From the NCBI GenBank assembly GCA_030407315.1, contig JALQPE010000176.1:288348-352347 (forward strand): a DNA stretch of 64,000 nt. The letters are read 5' to 3'. Positions 10,360-19,934 of the stretch are shown here, in pieces (the stretch's first letter is position 1; each line of letters starts with the position of its first letter). The notes beneath the pieces are model-generated. The model was not told the DNA's origin. It did not search any database and saw nothing but the letters and a program-made list of their open reading frames with translations. A program made the position numbers and the translations under genes. Source of the stretch: Asparagopsis taxiformis. Lineage: Eukaryota; Rhodophyta; Florideophyceae; Bonnemaisoniales; Bonnemaisoniaceae.

Positions 10360-11581
10360 CAGGCAATTACTGCGGAAGATAGTGCGCGTGTGTTTGTTTG
10401 TTTGTTCTTGACAGTTGGAAAAGTGTTGGATAAAGTGATGGAAGAGATTACTACCAATGACCAACGCGACTTTGGGATGCAAGTGTAAGTCGTAGCTTGC
10501 ATCGGCGCCATTGCACGTGCGGTGCGACTTTTGACAGCACTTTTAATTGAAATGTGATCATTTTAATTTCAACTTGCAAGTTGATTCACTGCTTTCATTG
10601 GGTGGATTACACGTTGCATCGCGGAGAATACAGTAGTACTGTATAGTATAGACTGTATTCAGACGTGTGTTGCTGACACTCATATATATGAGATTGTATT
10701 TATGATCCGAAAGTCAGTTTCATACACAGTGGTCATACAAGGTTTGGACAGATCTCGAGGCATCCATCACCATCACCAGCGCAGCACGCCGAGCGGTCCA
10801 AACCTGCAGACGGCGTGCACAACACAGGTTTATTCACTTGGGGTATATAATGTTTACAGAACATTTGATATGTTTTGCTACGAGAGCTAGATGCAACCCG
10901 CGACGAGAGACCGGACTGCAGTGCAAGAGGTTGGAATTGGCAAACTCGCGTGGGGTGGGGACCGACCTTTTGCTTCCGTTAAACAACGAGGCGCCGGATG
11001 TGTAGCATTCCATGTGTCAGTGCTGCAGGTCATGTCAGTTTTGCAAGGTTGGCGTCAGACAAGCCATGCCGTCCGTAATCGTGTGCGTAGAATTTTGCAA
11101 TTGATTTGCACCAATGGCACGCGAGCGATTGTCATATCGACGCGGGAGAGTAACAGCGCAGCATTGCAACGGGGCTGCAGCGACGTGTAACAATTGGGCG
11201 ATCAAATATTTGAGTAGGAGGGGTGCGGATTGAACATTTTGCACCGGTGCTGCCCTGCACTGCCCTTCATCCAATCCAATTCAATCTACCGCTCAGCTCA
11301 CGTACGTTCCTCCTCTCTAACAAAACATCACATAGTTTGCGTAGCGCAATCGCCTTTATTCAACGTGGCGAAGTGTCGCTGTTCACCTAACTTTCTACAT
11401 GCCGCACCATGCCATGCCATGCCATGTTATGCCGCACACCCAACTAGACAGACGCTCATCGACTAGAGTTCATGCACCTATCCTCTCCAATATAATACAT
11501 CTCCATAAACTGCCAAACGATTGCAAAAAATTAATACAAACCCTACTGTTACCTGTGCGCCTCTTCGAAACCAGTCGCACA
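10360..11581. other. Convergent intergenic region with small repeats
   Basis: This lies between two convergent genes. It holds a perfect palindrome-like ATACAGTA-G-TACTGTAT near 10629-10645 and an imperfect (catgc)n run around 11400-11435. An open frame at 10891-11190 (+) has no recognisable content. Confidence 0.35.
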
Positions 11582-12484
11582 TTAAACGGTATTCATCCTC
11601 GTCAACACCTCGTCCACACTTTCCTCGCCTGCAATCATCAGCCCGCTTTCCACATCCACCTCTAGATCATGCGAGCCACTATCCACGCGCGCACTATTCC
11701 ACAACGTCGGCGACGCCAGGGCGCGCTGAGCGCCCGCGGCGGCCGCTGAGCGTGCCCTCGCGCGTCGTTCAAACGAGATACGCGCGCCTCCATGCGCGCT
11801 ATTCGACGCGGCAACGTGTGTCCGATGAGTGCGTTTGCGCGCGAGAAAGTTTAGAAACTGCATAGGAAAGGGGCGTCGCGGTTGTTCAACAGTTCTGAAA
11901 TGTCGTACACGCGCGACAATCTGCATTTCAACATCGTGCTGTCTAGCCTTTTCGAGCGCCTCCTGCTGACAATTGGGGCATTTATTCTCTCGTCTGAGCC
12001 AGTTACGAATGCACTTGGAATGGTACACATGTCCGCATCGACGGATGACGCGTCTACGCTCGCCGAGCGCGACATCTTCCAGACAGATGGAGCATGTGAC
12101 GGGCTCGGCGGCGATTTCGGAGAGGGCGACCGAGGTGATCGTCGCGAAACTGACGCTGAGATCCTGGGCGGGACGGTTGGCGGCGGCGAGGGCGCGCGTG
12201 GTTTGCTCGTCGAGGAAGACGGCGTCGGGGATGGTCACAGCGAGCGGGGCGGCGATGTCCACTTCTTCTTTAGTGAGTCCGCGCGGCGATAGGGTCGGAT
12301 GGTAGAGTAGCGATTCGTTGTGTAGACGGGCGGCGCGCGCTGCGGCATGATGCTCCATGGCGCGCAGATAGGCGTGGCGGAGATGGCGCTGGCGACGGAG
12401 TGCGCGGAGGATGACGAGTGCGAGCACGAGGATAATGAAGATCCATACGATGATGAGCGAGAGAAGCCATGGTTGTAAAAACAT
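11582..12484 (-). CDS. Membrane-anchored RING-H2 E3 ubiquitin ligase
   Basis: A 300-residue intronless frame. Residues 1-28 form one transmembrane segment (WLLSLIIVWIFIILVLALVI) followed by a basic stop-transfer stretch. The RING-H2 domain lies near residues 131-173: CSICLEDV, then CGHVYHSKCIRNWL and KCPNC, with all eight ligands in C3H2C3 order and the Trp before the last pair that contacts E2. The rest is Arg/Ala-rich. This is the ATL/RNF-type architecture: a single-pass membrane ligase that ubiquitinates membrane or secretory cargo. The substrate is unknown. Confidence 0.88.
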   Translation of the reverse strand: MFLQPWLLSLIIVWIFIILVLALVILRALRRQRHLRHAYLRAMEHHAAARAARLHNESLLYHPTLSPRGLTKEEVDIAAPLAVTIPDAVFLDEQTTRALAAANRPAQDLSVSFATITSVALSEIAAEPVTCSICLEDVALGERRRVIRRCGHVYHSKCIRNWLRRENKCPNCQQEALEKARQHDVEMQIVARVRHFRTVEQPRRPFPMQFLNFLARKRTHRTHVAASNSAHGGARISFERRARARSAAAAGAQRALASPTLWNSARVDSGSHDLEVDVESGLMIAGEESVDEVLTRMNTV

Positions 12485-13940
12485 GATGCGCTACGACGGG
12501 TGCGGTGGGTGCGGTGGGTGCGCGATTGGCAGCGACGCAGCGAATGGTGGACGCGGTTTGTGGCGCGACGCGGTGTGGACTGCGGTTGGGAGAGGGCGGC
12601 ATTCGACGCGAGAGGCGAGTGGCGGTGGTGCGGTGTTGGATGGTTGATCAAGTTTACTGGCGGGAAGAATGGGCGAGTTGTTCCATTGTGTGTACGGAGT
12701 GGACTTGGGATGCTCGACGTATGATAGTGATGGTGCATGACGTGTTTATGACTGACGGTGGTCTGATCTGTGTGTTGTGTTCGGGCCGCGGGTGTTTGAT
12801 TTGCGCGTTGTTTTGAATTGAGTTTGAATGCTGAACGGGTGCGCCGATTGTTTTTTTAAAAAAAAAACCAGCCAATATTACACTCTCGCAAGATCGCGGG
12901 CCGGGCCAGTGGGGGAGCGTGCAGCCAGCTATGAGAGTTGCAAAGCTTTTCTCTCCCCTGATCTCCGCCTTTCCACACATGTCCCATTGTTGAAATGTTT
13001 TTAAAATTTGGCCATTGTTTTTGAAAACATATGCTTTTTGCCAGCCACGTGGTGACTACTGCCGCGCGCTTTGCCAATCAATTGAACGGCTGAGCGAGTC
13101 GAGCCGCGTGGGGCAAATCGGCGCATTCATGAATGCTTTCCGAGAGGCGATATTTTCTGAATCAAACGCTTGCACATGTAAGCGAAATAGAGCGATATGA
13201 TTGGACAATAGTACAGCATGAATACAAGATTGTGTGGCTGGCAGTGCAAAGAATGTATTGCGTGAAGCTGTACGTGGCCCTATATATTGCAGTTTCCAGA
13301 GGTATCTAAACTGCGGAGATAGAGTCGTTTGATTGGATGCTCTCTTGAAATAAGTGTGGAGAAAATCGCGATCGGCATCTGCATCGCTCAACTTGTCCGA
13401 TGGTCGACAGCAGCAATTACACAATCTTGGTTGCCCAAAAACATTTTGTGAAAGAGCAAGCAAGCCGATAATCGGTCTCAACGTTTCGTGATTAACGATG
13501 TGTAAGTGGTGCCAAGTGTAAACGAGAACATGTTCGATGGCTGAGGTGGGTGGGGACGCGAGAGCCATCAAGGGCGACGATGACAAGGTAAAGATGGAGC
13601 GTGCATCTCCGGTGTGGATAAAACAGCCGTTGGCAGATTTGTGTGTGATGTATGCAGTGATGTGATTGGACAGGATCTGAAAGATTTTTTGTGCAATGTC
13701 ATGCCAGATGTAATGACATTGATGCAACGCATCGCCATAGAAACGAATCTGTCTGACACACCCTCCAGCTCAGTGATATCAGCCAACCACTGTCTATCAT
13801 TTCCACGTGTCCACACCACACAAACCCTTCTTAAGTGCCGACTCGTCAAATCTTCACTGCCATCGTCCTCCGTAACCGAAACCGAAACCGAAACCGAAAC
13901 CGCCCGCTCGACTCGTTTCATCACACACACCCCATTCGTC
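12485..13940. other. Divergent intergenic region with a hexamer repeat
   Basis: The stretch 12500-12530 has (gcggtgg)-like repeats and 12850-12868 has a T7A10 run. About 29 nt of tandem AACCGA occupy 13874-13902 in the probable leader of the C2 gene. A 223-codon minus-strand frame at 13056-13727 shows no motif and is not called. Confidence 0.35.
13874..13902 (+). repeat. AACCGA hexamer tandem repeat
   Basis: Nearly five perfect copies of a six-base unit lie about 40 nt before the C2 gene start codon, probably within its 5' leader. Confidence 0.85.
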
Positions 13941-14610
13941 ATGGAAGGAAAGCTTACCATTTGGATCCAGGATGGAAGTTTCACCCACGCAAGCGACTTG
14001 TACATTCAAGTTCTCGTCGACGACAACGATATTTGGAGGACCGACGATAAGGACGGTTTCTCTCCCAACTGGGATTCTACCGTCATCAAGCACATCAAGG
14101 GCGAATATGAGGCCATTACGTTCAAGCTTATGGATGAAGATACATGTACGTGATCAATGTCCAATCTTATTGCTCTATGCATCTGACACAACTGCGCGCA
14201 CACATGCTCACATGCTTTTATTCTTACCCTGTCTTGACGCATTTAGTTTCGTAAGTTTGACGCATGTTGACGCCCAGCCAAATTGCTATTCGTGTTACTA
14301 ACCACACGGGGCGTGGATGGTGTTGAAATTTTGTGTGTGTGTGTGTGTGCAGACGCGATGATGTGATTGGTACTGCGACAATGCCGATTAGTAGCGCTTA
14401 TGAAGGTATTAACGGACCCATTGAGCTGTGCGATGCGGACGGTAATGTAGTCGGAACTGTCAATGTGTCTGTCAACTTTGAAGAGGGCGATGGTAAGTGT
14501 GGACGCTGATGATGAGCGCGTCGATGGTATACAAAACGTTCTAACCACTCTCACTGTCTACAGTCAATGTGTTCCAGTTGTTCGGCTCGATGCTTCACAA
14601 GGAGGATTAG
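13941..14610 (+). CDS. Single C2-domain protein with a 4-nt microexon
   Basis: The predicted protein has 131 residues in four exons: 13941-14145, 14247-14250, 14353-14492 and 14564-14610. The introns (101, 102 and 71 nt) have donors GTACGT, GTAAGT and GTAAGT. The protein is one C2 domain, MEGKLTIWIQDG...DLYIQVLVDD...WDSTVI...FKLMDEDTFSRDDVIGTATM, the classic C2 calcium-loop-3 pattern with acidic ligands. The four-base exon tttc is needed: joining exon 1 directly to exon 3 gives a stop, while including it gives DEDTFSRDDVIG, a typical C2 sequence. The C-terminus continues VNVFQLFGSMLHKED. It resembles small plant C2 proteins (SRC2 or ERG1 type) that bind phospholipid in a calcium-dependent way. 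The second intron ends in a (GT)9 run directly before its CAG. Confidence 0.85.
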
Positions 14611-15796
14611 GTCGGGATAGAAGGCTACTACCTGCTAGACGTGCATCTCATCTCGTTAGGGTAAACAACTGCAATCAGCAGTGGTGCGCGCTTACAGTGT
14701 CATGACATGCATGTAAGCAGGTTTGGTAATAAAATTGCAGAAATGTTGCTCCGCAAATCATCGTCAACGCGGTACAAACGATTGTCGCTGCCGCCCAACG
14801 CCAGCCGAGCTATTCTTGGCACAGCCGTTGATCGCATCGCAACCCATTCCAGGATATCACATGTGACAGGCCTCGTCACCGAGCTCTATTCTGGGACGTT
14901 GACGCCACGCGGGATACGCGCCCATCGGTGGAAATTGTCCTCGTCGTGGACTTTGCATCTTCACTTGTTGTGCAGCTCCTATGAATGCGTCGTCAAATTG
15001 ACTGACCCAACACCAGCACATTCACAATTGATGCACACATCACGTCTGGAAGACGCATCGCAAACAAACAATGCGACGCGTCGTCGAAACAAACCACCAG
15101 TGCCACACTCATTGCTTGCTGCATCGCATTCGAGTAGAACATGCTCATTCGTCTCACCGATGATATCGATATCTGTACAGCTCGTTGATGCGATTGCACA
15201 TATTTATAACATGCGATCCATGTACGTCTTACATGCAGTAGATGCCTCCTTGTGTCACTGGAATTGACAAACTGCTCTTCCCGCCCTTGAATACATCATT
15301 CGTTGCACACATTAGCGTTCCTTCCATTGCTGGCGGCTCTTCCGCCAACATCGACACCCTCCGCTATCTCCTCAATAAATTTATTACGTTGGACTACACC
15401 TCACTGAATTCATCTCAAACCAATGCACCGCTGCAATGGAATCTTCGAACAACAGTCGCAATTGCAGTTGTGTCCCTGACACCTTAAATCTCCTCAAACC
15501 AAACTTCCTATTTGTAAGCATTTGGGACAAATCTCGCTCAACCACAACCAGTCCACCACACACTCTACCCACTAGACCTGCTCACATATCACTCCCGCTA
15601 TTGTGCTGTAACCAGTCACTTGCTTCACGTTCCACTATCGCACAAGACACCGCCAAACACACAACCTCCACGCTGCTAACTCGCCCAATTTTTCCTTCAA
15701 ATACCACCCGCCCCAACTGCTGCAAACCTTTCAATCACAACATCTTCATCATCCCTCCTGCACACTCATCATTCTTCAACAAATCTCTCTAGCACA
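14611..15796. other. Intergenic; unassigned 186-codon open frame
   Basis: A plus-strand frame from ATG 14707 to 15267 is open for 186 codons. It is Ser/His/Thr-rich with no domain I recognise and has a GTAAGC donor just after its ATG, so it may be chance or part of an exon. The stretch 15290-15796 is pyrimidine-rich leader of the next gene. Confidence 0.25.
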
Positions 15797-16571
15797 ATGG
15801 GACGAAGATGCAAAGGCGGATGCTATGGTGGCGGTGGCTTTTACGGTGGCGGTGATATAGACTGTTCCTGCTCCTACAGTTACTCATATTCCTATACCCG
15901 TGTCTACATTAATGGCAAGAAGGTAAGCCCTATGAAGGTATCCTTTTTGTACATTCTCTTTCATCCCACTACAAAATCTCAATCTATCATCCTCTAACAC
16001 TTTGTCCATTCACAGGTATGGCAGTCCGGAGATGCCGGTTGCAGAGATGTAGACTACGATTGTGATGCCATCAAGGACCTCAAATGTGACAACAATGGCG
16101 TCATTATAAAGGTCAAGAATCGCCCTCAGATTCAGGATTCTTGTGGTTGCGGCTGCGGTGGTGGTGGAAGTGGGGGCGGCTGTCAAAGCAGTTCTCACGG
16201 CAATGCTAACGACGACAATGCCAGTGGCAGCGGTAGTGGCTCTGGCGGTGGCGGCGGCGGCGCTTGCGTTACAGGTGGTGGCGGTGGTTGCGGTGGTGGT
16301 TGCGGTAGCGGTGGCAAGTGTACGTTTGGCGATTCCATTATTCTGTTTCATCTTCATCGTTTCTTTCTAACTCTCGTTTTCCTCTCACGAACACGGACGG
16401 TACACATCTTTATACGTAAGTGATTTTAAAATATCAAGTCGTTGATATCAGACCTTCAGAGGATACGCAGTGCGCTAACCTTTTTCTACTTTCCTTGTCC
16501 AATATCACAGAGGCTGTGTTACTTGCTTTGGTTGCTTTGATCCGTGTTGTCTCCAGAAGTGTGCCTGCTAA
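15797..16571 (+). CDS. Glycine- and cysteine-rich protein, three exons
   Basis: Exons are 15797-15922, 16016-16319 and 16513-16571; introns start GTAAGC and GTACGT. The 162-residue product starts MGRRCKGGCYGGGGFYGGGD, then an alternating Ser-Tyr run (SYSYSYSYTRVYI). A middle segment (VWQSGDAGCRDVDYDCDAIK, DLKCDNNGVIIKVKN) reads like a small folded domain. Long Gly tracts punctuated by Cys follow, and the end is CVTCFGCFDPCCLQKCAC. The last splice uses an acceptor two bases beyond the nearer CAG; only that choice avoids an immediate stop and keeps the Cys-rich frame. There is no clear signal peptide. Metal binding or a disulfide- or Gly-based structural role is possible, but no family was recognised. 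Confidence 0.6.
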
Positions 16572-16934
16572 AGCCGACGATTGCGCAAGAGGTTTGAAGT
16601 ATGACTCAGTCACGAGGCTGTCTGTTGCTGTCCGAGAAACCATTTGGTTTAGGATTGTGTCGGATTCTATGATATTTGGCTCAGCACTTCGTATTTCTCA
16701 TCAAGTTGCGACGTGAAGACAACTGAGTGTTTTAAATCAAGAATTGGGAATGACGTCTTGCACTAAACGGGCTGAAGGAAACCGCCTGTGCATTAGAAGT
16801 AGAGTAGAAAATCAATAAAGATGATCATCATTCGTTGTTCGGATATGGGCGGAGAGTACTCAAACATTAGGGAATAACAGATCAAGTTTACTACTACTAA
16901 GACTACAAATATAGAAAGAACAATGGGCTCCAGT
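16572..16934. other. Short convergent intergenic region
   Basis: 3' flanks of the Gly/Cys-rich gene and the aquaporin gene. Nothing else seen. Confidence 0.4.
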
Positions 16935-17735
16935 TTATGAACGCGTCGGAAGTAGGGTTCGCGCTTCATCAAGTAGACCATGGGCTTCATCGCTAAAGTG
17001 GGTAAATTCATCAGGCGCAACTATGTAGAACAAGGCGGGGCCGGCGACGCCGCCGAGCAGTTCGGCGAGAATGATCCAGCCCAGGTAGATGAGGTTGGTT
17101 TTCCAGAGACCTTTTGTGATTGCAAGCCCGATGGCAAGAGCAGGGTTTAAGTAAGCACCACTGATACTGGCCACAGCCAACATACCTGCAAAAGCAGCGG
17201 ATCCGATTGCCACTGGAATGAAAATAAAATCGGTCAGAAAATTATGCCAACAAGACGAGAGAGCGAGATAGAAGAAAAACAACTTACATCCGTAGAAGGA
17301 ATTTCCCCGCGTCTTGCTGTTGGCCAACACGCCGAGGTGTACCAAGCACAGAATGGTGGTAAAAGTAAACTCGGCTAGAAAAGCTTGAACGAGATGAAAT
17401 CCTTTACCGATCTCAACTGGGGTGAAGTGGCCACCTATGATGCCACCAAGTAAAGCAGCGAGAATAGCTCCGATGACTTGGAATGTGCAATACACCGACA
17501 TTTGGTGCAGGGAGAGCTTACCATTGATGAAGGCAGCTAGAGAGATTGACGGGTTGATATAAGCACCCGAAACTGGCTCTGCTATATAAACAGCGGCAGC
17601 AAAGGCAAGACCAAAGGCGAGATAATACGTGGCTGAACTCGGAGTGCCAAGCTGAAAGACGAGGACGATGATGGCGGAAGCTAAGAGTTCCATCATAGCT
17701 TTGCCGAAACGGGTGCGGAAGTTTTCTAGAGCCAT
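16935..17735 (-). CDS. Aquaporin / major intrinsic protein
   Basis: A six-helix MIP channel. Exon 1 is 17288-17735 and exon 2 is 16935-17212. The 75-nt intron (GTAAGT...TTCCAG) is in frame if unspliced, but its removal restores a clean helix (NSFYG-LAIGSAAFAG). The two half-helix motifs are GAYINPSIS (NPS in place of NPA) and GAYLNPALA (canonical NPA). The first half carries AEPVSGAYINPS and the second ASISGAYLNPA. An NPS first motif occurs in some plant and algal MIPs with altered selectivity, so the substrate (water, glycerol or other small solutes) is open. The Met at 17735 is chosen because the upstream in-frame codon is TTG. Confidence 0.87.
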   Translation of the reverse strand: MALENFRTRFGKAMMELLASAIIVLVFQLGTPSSATYYLAFGLAFAAAVYIAEPVSGAYINPSISLAAFINGKLSLHQMSVYCTFQVIGAILAALLGGIIGGHFTPVEIGKGFHLVQAFLAEFTFTTILCLVHLGVLANSKTRGNSFYGCKLFFFYLALSSCWHNFLTDFIFIPVAIGSAAFAGMLAVASISGAYLNPALAIGLAITKGLWKTNLIYLGWIILAELLGGVAGPALFYIVAPDEFTHFSDEAHGLLDEARTLLPTRS

Positions 17736-17898
17736 TTTGAGGTGGGATAGACGGTTGTAGGGTTTTAGCAAAGGCGTGCTCTAGAGCGTAGGAGGGTATA
17801 AAAAGAAATAGAGACTATAAAGGTGTCGAAAAGTTGTCTCGTATGTGGAAGATTACGGAAAAATCTCCAACATATCTCAACTTATTATTACATTCAAA

Positions 17899-18948
17899 TC
17901 AGCGCTTCTCGAACAAGTATAGAGCTACATGCCATTCCTGGCCATTATTATATCCAAATAGCTCCGCCACAGCGAGATAAAACGTTCTCCAATACGCCTC
18001 CCACTTTGTAGCATCAGCGCCATACGTGGCGCGAAGAATCGGTCGGATCTTACCAATGTTCCTGTCAAAGTTCTGCAGCCAATGTTCGCTCGTCTGAGCG
18101 TAATGACGTCCGTCCACACGCCATCGGTCTACAACTTTGACGTGTTCTTGGAAGTATGTCAACAAATCATCGGACAACATCGTACCGCCGGTGAAAAAGT
18201 AGCGCCCCATCCAGTTGCTCGCTCCCTCCGTCTCGAAATTGTACACATACTTGCTATGGCAAAAGTAGTGTACGAACAAACGCGATCCATGTTTCATCCA
18301 CTTGGAAATCTTGTGCAATAACGCCGAGTAGTTCTTCATATGTTCAAACATCTCAACAGACATGATGAGATCAAACGCATTATTGCCGACATCCAGCTTT
18401 TCGATCTTATTAATGTCGGCGGTAACGATAGTAATGTTTTTCAGCCCGCGTGCACGTGCCTCACTTTCGATAAACTCACGCTGCGTCCAGGAATTGGAGA
18501 GACCAGTAACACGACAGTTGGGGTAGTTGTCTGCCATGTACAGAGTCAAACTGCCCCAACCGCAACCGAGATCCAACACGGACATGCCATCCTTGAGCCC
18601 GGCACGCTGGCAGTACAGTCTGAGCATACATTCCTCTGCAGTGTCGAGCGAGGTGTCGGCAGACTCGTAGTAGCACGACGAGTACTTGTTGCGCTTGCCG
18701 AGCGTCAGGGTAAAAAACTCAGTAGGCAGTTCGTAATGCTGCTCATTGACCTTTTCTTGACAGACGGCAATGTCGCTGGATTTGAGCGACTGGATCATGG
18801 CCATCTTGTGACGCATTTCATGCTCGATGGAAGAGTGAGTCTCACAGGCGAGTCGCTCAGCAAGCAGACGACGAATGCCGATGCGCGTCACCCAATCCGG
18901 TGCTGCATTGCGCTCCAGCAGACGTTCGGCGAGGTGCATCATGTCCAT
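17899..18948 (-). CDS. Cyclopropane-fatty-acid-synthase-like SAM methyltransferase
   Basis: An intronless 349-residue protein of the CFA-synthase / coclaurine N-methyltransferase family. The SAM-binding motif VLDLGCGWGSLTLY is near residue 123. Other family marks are the upstream YSSCYYES, the post-I segment TGLSNSWTQREFIES, IMSVEMFEHMKNY and the late FVHYFCH. Bacterial relatives add a methylene to phospholipid acyl double bonds; plant relatives methylate tetrahydroisoquinoline amines, and members of this eukaryotic subgroup often have unknown acceptors. EMFEHMKNY (rather than EMxEHV) resembles the plant and algal coclaurine-NMT-like group. The substrate cannot be assigned. It is transcribed in the same direction as the aquaporin downstream, about 160 bp apart. 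Confidence 0.85.
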   Translation of the reverse strand: MDMMHLAERLLERNAAPDWVTRIGIRRLLAERLACETHSSIEHEMRHKMAMIQSLKSSDIAVCQEKVNEQHYELPTEFFTLTLGKRNKYSSCYYESADTSLDTAEECMLRLYCQRAGLKDGMSVLDLGCGWGSLTLYMADNYPNCRVTGLSNSWTQREFIESEARARGLKNITIVTADINKIEKLDVGNNAFDLIMSVEMFEHMKNYSALLHKISKWMKHGSRLFVHYFCHSKYVYNFETEGASNWMGRYFFTGGTMLSDDLLTYFQEHVKVVDRWRVDGRHYAQTSEHWLQNFDRNIGKIRPILRATYGADATKWEAYWRTFYLAVAELFGYNNGQEWHVALYLFEKR

Positions 18949-19934
18949 GGTGGCGGCGATCGAGTGCGGGTGAGGGGGCGTTGGAAGGTGGCATGTGAGG
19001 TGTACGCAAAGGAATGATCAAGTTGAGAGATCGACACAATTCATATATATGAGCTGCATCGTAGCGCGTGGGAATGTCCGTTACACAGTTGTCTGTATAT
19101 TCCACAATTTTTTCATACTATTTTTATTTTCAAAGTCGAGACAAAAGGCGAAACAGTGGCAGTACTCCAAACATTGTGCAACTATGCGTTGCTCACATCC
19201 CTACCGCTCAGCTCAACTGGTATCTCCTCACAATACGCATTCTACACGTTTGGAAACGCGCAACACACATACTTACGTCCGTTCGCACACAACAACCAGA
19301 AAGCAAATTACCTTCTATATCTCTGCAATTAGAAACAACCGTTCACCCTACATTACACAACTTGCATACTGTGAAAAGACGTTGATGCCTCTTCCAAACA
19401 TCTCAATTTGAATCCCATGCTCGCCACTTTGATGCAACCCCTCTGGCTCCTGTATGCACTATGCTCCCCCACCGCAATTATTCTTATTCTTCACAAAGTT
19501 CTTGGTACATAACAGCTCCGTTGCAATTAGTCAAACATGAGTGTTCGTTCCATTTACATCCCAACCTCAGTCACCCTCTCTAAACGGTTGCAATTAATGT
19601 TAGGTACTGTCGGACCAGCAATTCTGTAGCAAACGCAGAATTTCGTCATGCCTGTCCACCATTCTACTCGTCTCTTCTTATCCGCAATCATTTTATACCT
19701 TCTATCTCCACTTCGACTTGTGCTCTGATCAAAGGTTAGCAAATTTCGCGACTATTCTCCTTCGAATCACTCTTGCTCTCCGCCGAGTTCCGTCGAGTCT
19801 ACCGAGGAAACTTTTCCGGCATTGACTGCACGCTCCAACACCACCGAGCTTTATCGTCTTTGACAGCGATATCGTGAGCGACAACTTCTCTATTCCTCTA
19901 AACCATCTTGTATAGTTGTTTGCTCTTTTCAACC
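18949..19934. other. Divergent intergenic region, methyltransferase / CDCA7-like gene
   Basis: A long pyrimidine-rich stretch (about 19,180-19,900) probably contains the leader of the downstream gene. No coding frame was recognised. Confidence 0.35.

Noticed and set aside
13056..13727. 223-codon minus-strand open frame between the RING-H2 and C2 genes
   Set aside because: No domain, no signal or membrane pattern, no splice support, and residue use is mixed; overlaps the probable leader of the C2 gene.
14707..15267. 186-codon plus-strand open frame
   Set aside because: No recognisable content and low-information Ser/His/Thr-rich composition; kept only as a note within the intergenic entry.
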